Source: Synechococcus sp. BIOS-U3-1
GTDB lineage: Bacteria > Cyanobacteriota > Cyanobacteriia > PCC-6307 > Cyanobiaceae
Assembly: GCF_014279975.1 (NCBI RefSeq)
Contig: NZ_CP047936.1
Location: 806,001 to 870,000 of the forward strand
Reading direction: 5' to 3'
DNA: 64,000 bases
Within the stretch, counting starts at the first letter, position 1. Each line of letters starts with the position of its first letter. The position numbers were made by a program, and so were the translations under genes. Positions 6,694-14,277 of the stretch are shown piece after piece. The notes beneath the pieces were generated by a model. It did no database searches and was not told where the DNA came from. It saw only the letters and a program-made list of their open reading frames with translations.

Positions 6694-8085
6694 TCAAAAA
6701 TTTGCCGAAGTAAGTTCAATACCATCGAACGTTAAAACGCCTGAAGGTTCAAATCCAGGGCTGCCTAATCGTAAACCTTCAGGATGGCGAAGCAAATTAA
6801 CCGTTCCTAATGTTTCGCTTATACTACCAATATCCCAAACAAACCCTGGCAGAGATACAGCATCATAAAGCGACGCTCCTAAAGCTTGTATATTTAATCC
6901 GGCGTCTAAAGATATTGCATCAGTAAGTTGAACCTTATCATTTTCATCAATCCCAACAGATATTTTGTTGGCTAGCGTAAGCGGAAAATTTAGAGCCGTT
7001 AAAGTGATTCCTGTATCCTCCTCCTTAAAAATCAAACCAAGCGAACCAGTCACTTGAGGATTAATATTTAAATCCACTTCTAAACCAGTCAAGGCATCTA
7101 TTCCTACTGGCTGGTCGTTTTTAGTCGCTTTAAATGTGTGCTTTATGCTTGCATCAATGTTACCACCAGAATTGGCTATATATGTAGGCACAATGGGTGA
7201 CTCATCCCAGAATTTTTTCGAGAAAATATCTCCTTTCCATATTCTTTGAAAGAAATTCTTGATGTCAGCTTCGTCTAATTTAAATTTCTCAAAGATTTGC
7301 GGATTTATTTCAACATTTGGAATACATAGAAAAGAGATGCCTAAATCAAGATTTATTGAATCATTGGTTTTATTGGTAATCGACCCGCCATAGCCGATTC
7401 CTGCCGAGATTGACGCAATTCCATCTGAGCCCTGAAAACTACCCAGATTTTTCTTTTTACTCCATGCATTCAAGCCAAAGGAGGGAAACTCATATGTTCC
7501 GTTACCTGGAATATCAATATTGAGATCTAGACCAATATTGAGCACAAAACGCGATGTAAAATTTAAATTAAAATCAAAACCCCCAGTCAAGGAGTTGTCC
7601 TCAATACTTGGCAAAGACCCAGCGAATTGAGTATAATTAAAATTCCCATTGTCTCCAGTACTGCTCTCGACAGATAATGTTGGAGTTATGGTTAACGTGG
7701 CAGCCTCCGAGGATTGACCATTCCCACTCTCCCAGTTTGCGATTCTTTCATTTATATCTAAACTTTTTGGTGCTTGAAGAACAATCGAGTCTATAGATGC
7801 AACGATGCCCTTGTATTTATTTTCCAGATTATTCCCCATACTAATACCCAATGGATTTGAAATAATTTTTTCGGCGCTGCTTATTGTAAAGAATGATGAA
7901 ATGCCTTGAATCAGAGGTCCAGCATCTTTGATAAAGTCATGCTCAATTTCATTTAATATCTTCTGTTCCTCTTTTTGAATGTCAGCGCCTAGGGAGGCGA
8001 AAAACCCTTCAACTGTATCGGCAGCGGTTTTGAAGGGAGCCTCTATTCTTTGACCAATTGTTTCCAGTAAAGACAGAAGTGACAA
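6694..8085 (-). CDS. Hypothetical 463-residue beta-rich protein
   Basis: The product is 463 residues. It starts with an amphipathic alpha-helical region (about residues 1-110: LLSLLETIGQRIEAPFKTAA, then QKEEQKILNEIEHDF). A long region of alternating hydrophobic and Asn/Asp/Ser-rich strands follows (LNIGLDLNIDIPGNG, VDLNINPQVTGSLGL). There is no clear signal peptide and few cysteines. The DNA looks more AT-rich than its neighbours, suggesting transfer. It is the only long gene in the 5.5-12 kb peptide island and has no operon partner. Helix-plus-beta architecture could suit a secreted or pore-forming protein, but that is speculation; I recognise no family. Confidence 0.65.
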   Translation of the reverse strand: MSLLSLLETIGQRIEAPFKTAADTVEGFFASLGADIQKEEQKILNEIEHDFIKDAGPLIQGISSFFTISSAEKIISNPLGISMGNNLENKYKGIVASIDSIVLQAPKSLDINERIANWESGNGQSSEAATLTITPTLSVESSTGDNGNFNYTQFAGSLPSIEDNSLTGGFDFNLNFTSRFVLNIGLDLNIDIPGNGTYEFPSFGLNAWSKKKNLGSFQGSDGIASISAGIGYGGSITNKTNDSINLDLGISFLCIPNVEINPQIFEKFKLDEADIKNFFQRIWKGDIFSKKFWDESPIVPTYIANSGGNIDASIKHTFKATKNDQPVGIDALTGLEVDLNINPQVTGSLGLIFKEEDTGITLTALNFPLTLANKISVGIDENDKVQLTDAISLDAGLNIQALGASLYDAVSLPGFVWDIGSISETLGTVNLLRHPEGLRLGSPGFEPSGVLTFDGIELTSANF

Positions 8086-8472
8086 TGCATTAAATTTTGA
8101 CTGAATAGATGATAATAAGATAACGGTGTTTTTTTTGATGTAACACGATCTTTTAATGTTTTGGCTATATCTGATTGTGCATCACCGCCATTTTAAATGC
8201 GAAAGGGACAAGCAGGGGGCGTTGAGTAGTCGCTATCGATCTCCCAACAAAACAACCTCACACCATCCACGCACCGCTAGTTGCAGTGTGTGATTGGTGT
8301 GTTGTAGATGGCTACTTCAAACGGAGGAGTAGAGCGCAACCAGGCAAAGCCCCCATAATGCGCGAACTGACACCAGCTCAATGCTCCGCCGCTTATCGAT
8401 GGGTTAGGTCTGCAGCTTTAGTAATGACATTCCAATCTTAGAGTCGCAGTTGGTAGAGGGCGAAACCGACAC
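8086..8472. other. Intergenic region with degraded module C
   Basis: Bases 8232-8290 (CTATCGATCTCCCAACAAAA, then CACGCACCGCTAGTTGCAGTGTG) are a decayed copy of the terminator module; the hairpin is weakened and the T run is gone. I see no gene in the remainder. Confidence 0.5.
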
Positions 8473-8706
8473 TTAACCCACCATTTTTGCACTATTCATA
8501 AGTTCCATCAATTTCGCAGATTGGTCTAAGGCCAAAAAGACTTGCCAACCACAAATTGCGCCGCCAACCCCGACTAAGACCCAAAGGCTTTTGATCCAGT
8601 ATTTGAGGTCATGCTTACTATGTTCATCAATCGCGTATGCAATAAGCATTCCAAATGCGGCAATGAGAGCGCCGATACAAAACAAGATTACGATCGCTGG
8701 TGCCAT
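8473..8706 (-). CDS. Small two-helix membrane protein, unknown
   Basis: The product is 77 residues. It begins MAPAIVILFCIGALIAAFGM (first transmembrane helix), has a charged linker (DEHSKHDLKYWIKS), then a second helix (LWVLVGVGGAICGWQVFLAL), as in a helical hairpin. It is isolated between the 463-residue gene and the procA cluster. I recognise no family. A self-immunity role near peptide genes would be pure conjecture. Confidence 0.45.
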   Translation of the reverse strand: MAPAIVILFCIGALIAAFGMLIAYAIDEHSKHDLKYWIKSLWVLVGVGGAICGWQVFLALDQSAKLMELMNSAKMVG

Positions 8707-8852
8707 GTGTTTGCCTCACTTATTTGATTGATAGCAACAGAGCAACCCAATCGAAGCCTGGGAAACAAAACTCAAATCAGGCGGGTGGAAGCGGTTCCCG
8801 CCCAAATGGTGATTCAGACGGTTGCATTAATGGCTGAACAGACCTCATACCT

Positions 8853-9116
8853 CTGACCCTAGAACAATTCAAAGTCTTCCTGGAAAAAGTTAAAGGCGAC
8901 ACCAGCCTTCAGGAATAACTAACAGTAGCAAAGTTATATGAAGATGTAACAGGTATTGCTTGAGAAAATGGTCATGAATTTACTGCTGATAAGATCAACC
9001 TGCTCAGTGACGATGAGCTGGAAGGCGTTTTTGGGGGAGGATTTTCGTTTAAAGGGACTGGAATGTGGCAGGTTGTATGCCGCGGTTCTACTGGTGCAAG
9101 AAAGTGTAGTCTCTAA
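8853..9116 (+). pseudogene. procA: Decayed procA
   Basis: The frame aligns with intact procA genes along its whole length. The start ATG is CTG at 8853, TAA replaces the Lys codon of QEKLK, and TGA interrupts the IAKEN segment (GCT TGA GAA AAT GGT). The leader end LSDDELEGVFGGG is still readable, and the former core has two Cys and ends at a TAA at 9114. The upstream block is also decayed (GTTGCATTAATGGCTGAACA instead of CGTTGCTATGACTGCTGAAC). Confidence 0.85.
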
Positions 9117-9167
9117 AGAGATAAGTAGTCTATCTCGTTATCAAAGTCCCTGCTAAATTGGGGGTTT

Positions 9168-9289
9168 TAATTGCTTCAATAGCCCAGCTAATCCCATAAG
9201 TAAGCCTTTAATTCCTGGCACGATTGAGCACAGTAAGTATTAGCCAAAGACACTGTAGAAGACCGTTGCTATGACTGCTGAACAGACCT
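9168..9289 (+). repeat. procA-associated repeat (module B), full copy 3
   Basis: This full-length unit runs from TTGCTTCAATAGCCCAGCTA through CCTGGCACGATTGAGCACAG and ATTAGCCAAAGACACTG to CGTTGCTATGACTGCTGAAC, ending just before the procA at 9300. It links the end of the decayed procA with the start of the next. Confidence 0.7.
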
Positions 9290-9299
9290 GCTGCTACCC

Positions 9300-9548
9300 A
9301 TGTCAGAAGAGCAACTCAAAGCCTTCCTGGAAAAAGTCAAAGGCGACACCAGTCTTCAGGAGAAGCTCAAAGCAGCGAATTCATCTGAAGATGTGGTGTC
9401 TATGGCTAAGGAGCACGGTCACGATTTTGGCACCGAACACATCAACCAGCTCAGTGATGAAGAACTAGAAGGCGTAGTAGGAGGTGGTAATTGGACAACA
9501 TTGAATGTTTTAAAATGGTATGGTTGTTGTCCAAGGAATAAGCCTTAA
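9300..9548 (+). CDS. procA: Prochlorosin precursor ProcA
   Basis: The product is 82 residues with a Nif11-type leader (MSEEQLKAFLEKVKGDTSLQ, then DQ-free end LSDEELEGVVGGG). The core after GG is about 20 residues: GNWTTLNVLKWYGCCPRNKP, with two adjacent Cys and an adjacent Thr pair on the N-terminal side. Two overlapping or nested methyllanthionine rings are possible. The leader closely matches its neighbours while the core is unique, the usual prochlorosin pattern. A full module B copy precedes it. Confidence 0.93.
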   Translation: MSEEQLKAFLEKVKGDTSLQEKLKAANSSEDVVSMAKEHGHDFGTEHINQLSDEELEGVVGGGNWTTLNVLKWYGCCPRNKP

Positions 9549-9604
9549 TAGTCTTCCTTCGCAAACATATGGCACCATCGCTCGCACTTGGTGGGCTTTT
9601 GATT

Positions 9605-9659
9605 GCTAACTGACATCGCTGCCGACCGTTGCTATGACTGCTGAACAGAACTCATACCC
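9605..9659 (+). promoter_or_regulatory. Partial procA upstream module
   Basis: Only the 3' part of the module is present (CCGACCGTTGCTATGACTGCTGAACAGA); the GGCACGATTGAGCGCAG part is missing. The conserved GTTGCTATGACTG block, which holds the proposed -10 TATGAC, is intact. Confidence 0.45.
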
Positions 9660-9908
9660 ATGTCCCTAGAACAACTCAAGGCATTCCTCGCCAAGGTCAA
9701 AAAAGATTCCAATCTTCAGGAGAAGCTAAAAGCAGCTAAGTCACCTGATGAAGTTGTTTCTATTGCTAAAGAACATGGTCATGAATTCACCGCTGATAAG
9801 CTCAGTCAGCTCAATGAAGAGGAGCTGGAAGGAGTGGCAGGGGGTGGGAGGTGCTGTGCTGCTCGGTATAGTGGCTGTGCCGGGGGTACTATGGCTGGGA
9901 CTTTATAA
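9660..9908 (+). CDS. procA: Prochlorosin precursor ProcA
   Basis: The product is 82 residues. The leader starts MSLEQLKAFLAKVKKDSNLQ and ends LNEEELEGVAGGG. The core is about 20 residues (GRCCAARYSGCAGGTMAGTL) with three Cys, one Ser and two Thr. Rings can form in either direction because Thr lies on both sides of the last Cys. A hairpin terminator at 9946-9965 follows. The leader is nearly identical to its neighbours, supporting tandem duplication. Confidence 0.93.
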   Translation: MSLEQLKAFLAKVKKDSNLQEKLKAAKSPDEVVSIAKEHGHEFTADKLSQLNEEELEGVAGGGRCCAARYSGCAGGTMAGTL

Positions 9909-9945
9909 ATAAATACTTCCCAGAACTTTTGCAGCTTAAACACTA

Positions 9946-9971
9946 ACTCCTGCAATAACAGGAGTATTTTA
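9946..9971 (+). terminator. Rho-independent terminator
   Basis: Arms ACTCCTG (9946-9952) and CAGGAGT (9959-9965) are followed by ATTTTATTT. It closes the procA at 9660-9908 and merges into the next module B copy. Confidence 0.65.
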
Positions 9972-10092
9972 TTTCCCAATAGCCTGACTAGTTCCATAAA
10001 TCAGTCTTCAATACCTTGCACGATTGAGTGCAGTAAGTATTAACCCAAGACACTGCAGCAGGCCGTTGCTATGACTGCTTAAAAGACCTGCT
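9968..10092 (+). repeat. procA-associated repeat (module B), copy 4
   Basis: Matching blocks are CAATAGCCTGACTAGTTCCA, CAATACCTTGCACGATTGAG, AGTATTAACCCAAGACACTG and CGTTGCTATGACTGCTTAAA. It fills the space between two procA genes. Confidence 0.7.
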
Positions 10093-10096
10093 ATCC

Positions 10097-10327
10097 ATGT
10101 CCCTAGAACAACTCAAGGCCTTCCTAGAGAAGGTCAAAGGCGACACCACGCTTCAGGAAAAACTAAAAGCAGCTAAGTCCTCTGAAGATGTTGTGGGCAT
10201 CGCTAAAGAACATGGTCATGAATTCACCGCTGATAAGATTAATCAGCTCAGTGAAGAGGAGCTGGAAGGTGTTTCGGGTGGTGGAAAGTCGAATGAAACG
10301 GGAGCTGCGTGCTTCTGTGGATTTTGA
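10097..10327 (+). CDS. procA: Prochlorosin precursor ProcA
   Basis: The product is 76 residues. The leader starts MSLEQLKAFLEKVKGDTTLQ and ends LSEEELEGVSGGG. The short core (GKSNETGAACFCGF) has two Cys near the C-terminus, one Ser and one Thr, so at most two rings. The next procA starts only 53 bp downstream without a module B copy between them, so these two are probably one transcript. Confidence 0.92.
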   Translation: MSLEQLKAFLEKVKGDTTLQEKLKAAKSSEDVVGIAKEHGHEFTADKINQLSEEELEGVSGGGKSNETGAACFCGF

Positions 10328-10380
10328 GTTGGCAAATTCCAAAGCTCTTCCCATAATGATCTTGCTACTAACTAATAACT

Positions 10381-10623
10381 ATGTCTCTAGAACAACTCAA
10401 GGCTTTTCTTGAGAAGGTCAAAGGCGACACAAGTCTTCAAGACAAGCTACAAGCAGCTAAGTCGCCCGAAGACGTTGTGGCTATCGCTAAAGAGCATGGT
10501 CATGAATTTAAGTCAGATGATCTCAGTCAGCTCGGCGAAGAGGAGTTAGAAAATGTGGATGGCGGTGGAACTAGGGGGTACTGCAGCGGCGGCGGGGAAA
10601 ATTACAGCATCCGTTGGCTTTAA
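10381..10623 (+). CDS. procA: Prochlorosin precursor ProcA (core abuts a Nif11 relic)
   Basis: The product is 80 residues. The leader starts MSLEQLKAFLEKVKGDTSLQ and ends LGEEELENVDGGG. The core is about 18 residues (GTRGYCSGGGENYSIRWL) with a single Cys, two Ser and one Thr, so one ring at most unless dimerised. Read in another frame, the core DNA and what follows encode GFNISADQL, a stop, then RAQSEVSDEEL, typical of a Nif11 leader interior. The present core may therefore have arisen by out-of-frame capture of another precursor gene. Confidence 0.88.
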   Translation: MSLEQLKAFLEKVKGDTSLQDKLQAAKSPEDVVAIAKEHGHEFKSDDLSQLGEEELENVDGGGTRGYCSGGGENYSIRWL

Positions 10624-10700
10624 TATTTCTGCTGACCAGTTGTAGAGGGCTCAATCAGAAGTTTCTGACGAAGAACTGAGGCGCGGCTGGAAGTCTGAGT
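10570..10700 (+). pseudogene. Relic of a second type of Nif11 leader gene
   Basis: In a frame different from that of the procA at 10381, the DNA reads ITASVGFNISADQL, TAG, RAQSEVSDEELRRGW. Nif11 leaders commonly carry F-[TS]-A-[DE]-x-L followed by x-A-Q-S-E-[VIL]-S-[DE]-E-E-L, so this is probably a decayed precursor of another Nif11 subtype. The remaining bases to the next procA hold only a module B copy (10872-10993). Confidence 0.5.
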
Positions 10701-10871
10701 GTCTGTCTGGTATGACTATGTTTACCTGTGCCTATAATATTTTGATCCATGAGTTTCTAGCAACCAATGCGGCTGGCGATGCAGATTGGTAGGGCTGGGT
10801 GACAGGAAGGGTAGAGCTGGGACGGGTCGATCGGCTCACTCACCTCAAGCCTCCGCAGTTGTAGGGATTTT

Positions 10872-10993
10872 TATTGCTTCAATAGCCTTACTAATCCTAT
10901 AAATCAACCTTCATTGCTTGGCTCGATTGAGCGCAGAAAGTATTAGCGAAAGACGCTACGGCAGACCATTATTATAGATGTTGAACTGATCTC
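10872..10993 (+). repeat. procA-associated repeat (module B), copy 5
   Basis: Matching blocks are TTGCTTCAATAGCCTTACTA, CTTCATTGCTTGGCTCGATT, GTATTAGCGAAAGACGCTAC and a diverged GACCATTATTATAGATGTTG. The promoter-like part differs here (TATAGA instead of TATGAC), so the following procA may be expressed at a different level. Confidence 0.65.
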
Positions 10994-10999
10994 ATGCCC

Positions 11000-11233
11000 A
11001 TGTCCCTAGAACAACTCAAGGCATTCCTCGCCAAGGTCAAATGTGATTCCAGTCTTCAGGAGAAACTAAAAGCAGCAAAGTCACTTGAAGATGTTGTGGC
11101 TATCGCTAAAGAAAATGGTCATGAATTTAAATCAGAGCATCTCAGTCAGCTCAGTGAAGAAGAGTTAGAAGGTGTGGCTGGTGGAAAGAAGATGCAACCA
11201 AAAAATTGTCACTTTATCGCCACGAACTGGTAA
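11000..11233 (+). CDS. procA: Prochlorosin precursor ProcA
   Basis: The product is 77 residues from the ATG at 11000; an in-frame ATG at 10994 adds two residues, but all paralogs start at MSLEQ or MSEEQ. The leader ends LSEEELEGVAGG and carries an unusual Cys (KVKCDSSLQ). The core (KKMQPKNCHFIATNW) has one Cys and one Thr on its C-terminal side, allowing a single small ring. A strong terminator follows at 11305-11329. Confidence 0.9.
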   Translation: MSLEQLKAFLAKVKCDSSLQEKLKAAKSLEDVVAIAKENGHEFKSEHLSQLSEEELEGVAGGKKMQPKNCHFIATNW

Positions 11234-11304
11234 AATTATTCAAGCGAATGCGTTAATTTTGGTGCGGCTTAATGGTTGCTTGTTCTTGGTTTTACATCTT
11301 CAAT

Positions 11305-11329
11305 GCCCCTGCATTGACAGGGGCTTTTT
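11305..11329 (+). terminator. Rho-independent terminator
   Basis: Arms GCCCCTG (11305-11311) and CAGGGGC (11318-11324) are followed by T5. This is the best-preserved form of the hairpin seen after several procA genes; a weaker version lies near 1206-1223. Confidence 0.8.
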
Positions 11330-11331
11330 AA

Positions 11332-11405
11332 CGCTTCAATAGCCTGATTGATCCCATAAATCTACCTATAACGTCTGGCACGATTGAGCGAAGTAATGAT
11401 TGGTT
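11332..11405 (+). repeat. procA-associated repeat (module B), copy 6
   Basis: Matching blocks are GCTTCAATAGCCTGATTGAT and GTCTGGCACGATTGAGCGAA. The promoter-like 3' part is absent or diverged and no procA follows. Confidence 0.65.
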
Positions 11406-11436
11406 AAAGGCAAGACAACGTCGCTGAAAGGGTAAT

Positions 11437-11479
11437 GAAGGCGCATCCCCCCCCCCACAAAAAAAAAGAGTGAAGGCGC
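11437..11479 (+). repeat. Poly-C/poly-A tract between GAAGGCGC direct repeats
   Basis: GAAGGCGC occurs at 11437-11444 and 11472-11479. Between them are ten C (11447-11456), ACA and an A run of nine (11459-11467). The tract lies about 110-150 bp upstream of the 61-residue double-glycine peptide gene. Such tracts slip during replication and could alter promoter spacing. Confidence 0.6.
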
Positions 11480-11587
11480 CCTGTGACCAACCTCACAGCC
11501 ATGCTTGAGGCAGGTCATCGAGTGGAGCTGTGAAACCGGAGATGGTGTGTGCATCGGAGCCATGACCTCCACCACACCTTTAAACCA

Positions 11588-11773
11588 ATGCCCAAAGCTG
11601 AACTCACCCTTGATCAACTTCAAACCGTCCACGGTGGTGCTGCATTGATGAAATTGGGGGATATCAAAGCTGAATATCGCCAGATCTTGCACCCCCAATA
11701 CAAGACGGGATATCACACACCGTTTGGCACCGCCCGTAATCGCCTTGGCGCCAGTGCTCCCTCCAGTGTTTAG
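11588..11773 (+). CDS. Double-glycine leader peptide, unknown core
   Basis: The product is 61 residues from the ATG at 11588; an in-frame upstream ATG at 11549 would add 13 residues that do not look like a leader. The short leader MPKAELTLDQLQTVHGG has the typical double-glycine form. The 44-residue core (AALMKLGDIKAEYRQILHPQ and on) is basic, has no Cys and ends in a Ser/Pro/Ala-rich tail. It may be processed by the C39 transporter at 48637. No module A copy precedes it; the homopolymer tract does. Its function is unknown. Confidence 0.5.
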   Translation: MPKAELTLDQLQTVHGGAALMKLGDIKAEYRQILHPQYKTGYHTPFGTARNRLGASAPSSV

Positions 11774-12040
11774 ACAAATGGAAGTGCCACGAGCTTGGAG
11801 CCTGAATAGCGCGCTTAGTTAAGAGGTCAACGCAATGCTCCGCTCTCACGAGTGGGGTTTTTATTTTCCTGAAGTGGGCGGGTTGAAGCGTTGCCCGCTT
11901 AAGTGGTGATGTTAAGCAAGCAAATGCCACAAGAGCAACGATTACGACGGCAGCGATGGGTGCGAAGTGTTCATGTTGCCAGTGGAATGTCGATGACTCC
12001 TCCAATCGACTACTCGCAGCAACGCTCAATCAACAGGTGA

Positions 12041-12910
12041 TCAGCCCTGGTTCAGCATCGGGTGCTGCAGCCGGTAGCCAAGAGCCTTGAGCCTGTCGTT
12101 ACGAACGCGGCGTCCGTTACCGGAGGCCGGTGCGGGCCCGCCGCTCCAGTACACCGGCTCAAGTTGTTGGCGCTCCAAACTGAGGTTCACTAGATCACGA
12201 ATCCGGATTGGTTCGTCGTTCACCACATTCACAACGCCGCTCCAGGCGCCATCCATGGCAGCAATCAAGGCACCGGCTGCGTCATGCACATGGACCCAGT
12301 TGCTGAATGTGCGACCGTCCCCTGTGCGCTCCCTGCCGGACAGTCCTTTGAGTCGATCATCCAGCTCACGCCCTGGTCCATACAGGGCAGCGAGTCTGAG
12401 GATGCAGACACGCCTTTTGCTGTCTCCCATCTCGGTGAGCAGTCGTTCGCTCTCCAGCAAGACCTCACGATGCCCAGTTCCAGCTGCAGGGGCTGTCGAT
12501 TCATCCACCCAGTCACCGTCCGCGTCGCCATATACCGAACAGCTGCCGGTGTAGATGATCTGGTGCAGGTTAGGCAGATCAGGTAATAGAGATCTCAGGC
12601 AACGAAAGCTGTCAACGAAGGTCTGGCGGTAGCCATCAGCATTCACCTGTCGATTTCCTTTGGGAGCAAGACAGAACACAGCCGTATGGTTGCGCTGCAA
12701 TGCGGCCAGCAGCTGTGCAGGGTCCGTTGCATCACAGAGCAGCAGCTGATCGGCAAGGTCGGTCAGAGCTGGATGCCGTTCGGTCACGGTGGTGGTCAAG
12801 GTCAGGGGAAGAATCGATCGGCGCGGTTGCAGTTGAAGCGCCACGACCTCACCGAGGTATCCGCAACCAACGATTGTCAGCCCCATGGCTCTATTGAGGG
12901 AAGAGATCAA
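12041..12910 (-). CDS. NAD-dependent epimerase/dehydratase (extended SDR)
   Basis: The product is up to 289 residues; the more likely start is the ATG at residue 9 (12886), which puts the Rossmann motif at the N-terminus (MGLTIVGCGYLGEVVALQL, G-x-G-x-x-G). The family's YTGSCSVYG segment (substrate Ser/Tyr region) and LRLAALYGPGRELDD are present, but the downstream YxxxK is not obvious. Members of this YeeZ-like group are poorly characterised nucleotide-sugar or related oxidoreductases. The gene is divergent from the DUF3598 gene, with only about 24-48 bp between starts. Confidence 0.8.
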   Translation of the reverse strand: MISSLNRAMGLTIVGCGYLGEVVALQLQPRRSILPLTLTTTVTERHPALTDLADQLLLCDATDPAQLLAALQRNHTAVFCLAPKGNRQVNADGYRQTFVDSFRCLRSLLPDLPNLHQIIYTGSCSVYGDADGDWVDESTAPAAGTGHREVLLESERLLTEMGDSKRRVCILRLAALYGPGRELDDRLKGLSGRERTGDGRTFSNWVHVHDAAGALIAAMDGAWSGVVNVVNDEPIRIRDLVNLSLERQQLEPVYWSGGPAPASGNGRRVRNDRLKALGYRLQHPMLNQG

Positions 12911-12933
12911 CCTAAGGAGTCTGAGAACCTGTA

Positions 12934-13755
12934 ATGGTGATCAACATGACGGATCAATGGGTGCTGAATCGGCTCAACTTCCAGGGGTGCTGGCAGGGTC
13001 GTGGTCGATGGTTCGGGCGTGATTCGCAGGACCGGCTTGATCTCGCGTCACCGGTCAGGGTGATGGATCCCACGACATATGACATCTCATTCAGTGACCC
13101 CGATACCGGCGTTTGGGATGGATCCGGACTGTTTTTTGCCCAAGGCGGCAAGGCCAGGTATGAGATCAGCCGGAGCACGTACAACACCGGCGGCGGATGC
13201 TGGCAATTCCAAGGGGCTGGAGGTCAGTCCAGTCTTGTGCCGGATCCTGATCGCCGTCGCTTCGGGCACGAGATCAACCTGTTTCACGACCGGTCCCGAT
13301 CCATGCTGGTCTTGCTCTGGGAGCCGGTGGGAACGCGTTGGCGTTTGCAGTTGGTGGGCGCCGTTGGTTTCCTTTGCCGTAATACTTCTGTGCGCAAGCC
13401 GGAACGTCTTGCATCGATGTCTCCCGAAGCGATGCTTGCATCGCTGGGGGGATGGTCCAGTGTGGCGGAGACGTTTTGGCCACAGCCTGGTTGCATCGGT
13501 CAGGTGAGTGCAGCTGAGCCGTCGGTTTTTGTCCCAGAGCAGTTCATGCGACACGCAAGGACTGCTGTCATGCCGGCTGGCCTCATTTTTTCGGTTCCTG
13601 AGTATCTGCCAGATGGTGCCTATCAGTTAGAGATTGGTTGTCTGCACACTGTCGAGTTGTTTCAGCAGCTCAGCATTGTGTTTGATGCCAATGGCAGTCT
13701 CACAACCTGGGAACGCCGACGGTTCCGGGCTAACACCAAAAAAGTCGATCCCTAA
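12934..13755 (+). CDS. DUF3598 family lipocalin-like protein
   Basis: The product is 273 residues (or 269 from the ATG at 12946). It opens FQGCWQGRGRWFG and ends WERRRFRANT, the pattern of DUF3598 proteins, which are predicted beta-barrels related to phycobiliprotein lyases and found widely in cyanobacteria and plastids. The strands between (YDISFSDPDTGVWDGSG, FGHEINLFHD) suit a lipocalin-like fold binding a hydrophobic ligand. No signal peptide is seen, so it is probably cytoplasmic. No reaction is established. Confidence 0.7.
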   Translation: MVINMTDQWVLNRLNFQGCWQGRGRWFGRDSQDRLDLASPVRVMDPTTYDISFSDPDTGVWDGSGLFFAQGGKARYEISRSTYNTGGGCWQFQGAGGQSSLVPDPDRRRFGHEINLFHDRSRSMLVLLWEPVGTRWRLQLVGAVGFLCRNTSVRKPERLASMSPEAMLASLGGWSSVAETFWPQPGCIGQVSAAEPSVFVPEQFMRHARTAVMPAGLIFSVPEYLPDGAYQLEIGCLHTVELFQQLSIVFDANGSLTTWERRRFRANTKKVDP

Positions 13756-14151
13756 AACAACCGTCTATCAAGACAGCTGACTCCGGGTGAACACTTCTGC
13801 CTCTTAGAGCAACAAGAGTAACGAATCCGCCTTTCTATTCAATTAGATTACTGGGATTGATCTTACTCAATATTGCCAGCCAGTCACCATGTTAGCTCGA
13901 CTCAGTTATTGAATATGCGTTGATGTTGTTTTTATGTGGGCTGCAATGTCCCCAATAAACACGCCATTCTGAAAAGTCGATTTTATCTATCTCTGTTCAA
14001 CTGCGCTCAACCTCGCCAGATATTGGGTGGTATTTAAGGTTCTTAATAGATTGATTAAAGTAATAAAATCTCTTGTCAATGCAGGGGCTTTGATAAGTAG
14101 TCTATTTGATCTTGTCGTAATCTAGTACTAGGTTCTTCACGTATACATTTA
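13756..14151. other. Intergenic region with inverted module B copy
   Basis: Bases 13991-14098 are the reverse complement of module B (CTGTTCAACTGCGCTCAACC, then CCAGATATTGGGTGGTATTT, then TGCAGGGGCTTTGATAAG), so the minus-strand procA relic beyond it is organised like the plus-strand genes. I see no gene in 13760-13990. Confidence 0.6.
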
Positions 14152-14277
14152 TTATCTACATTCAGTCCCAGGTAGACTCACAGTACCCCCAGCCAAGCCT
14201 TCCAGCTCTTCTTCACTGGGTTAAGTCATCTTATCACCAGTGAATTTATAACCATGTTCTTTGGCGATGCCTACAAC
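14152..14277 (-). pseudogene. procA: procA 3' fragment
   Basis: On the minus strand the frame reads VVGIAKEHGYKFTGDKMT, a TAA where QL would follow, then PSEEELEGLAGG and a 10-residue core TVSLPGTECR ending at TAA (14152-14154). The first half of the leader is missing. At about 14277 the procA sequence joins directly to a phage exonuclease-like frame. This is either an insertion into procA or a recombination junction. Confidence 0.8.

Noticed and set aside
12087..12586. Plus-strand frames of 155 and 100 codons
   Set aside because: They are antisense to the epimerase/dehydratase gene, which has clear SDR motifs.
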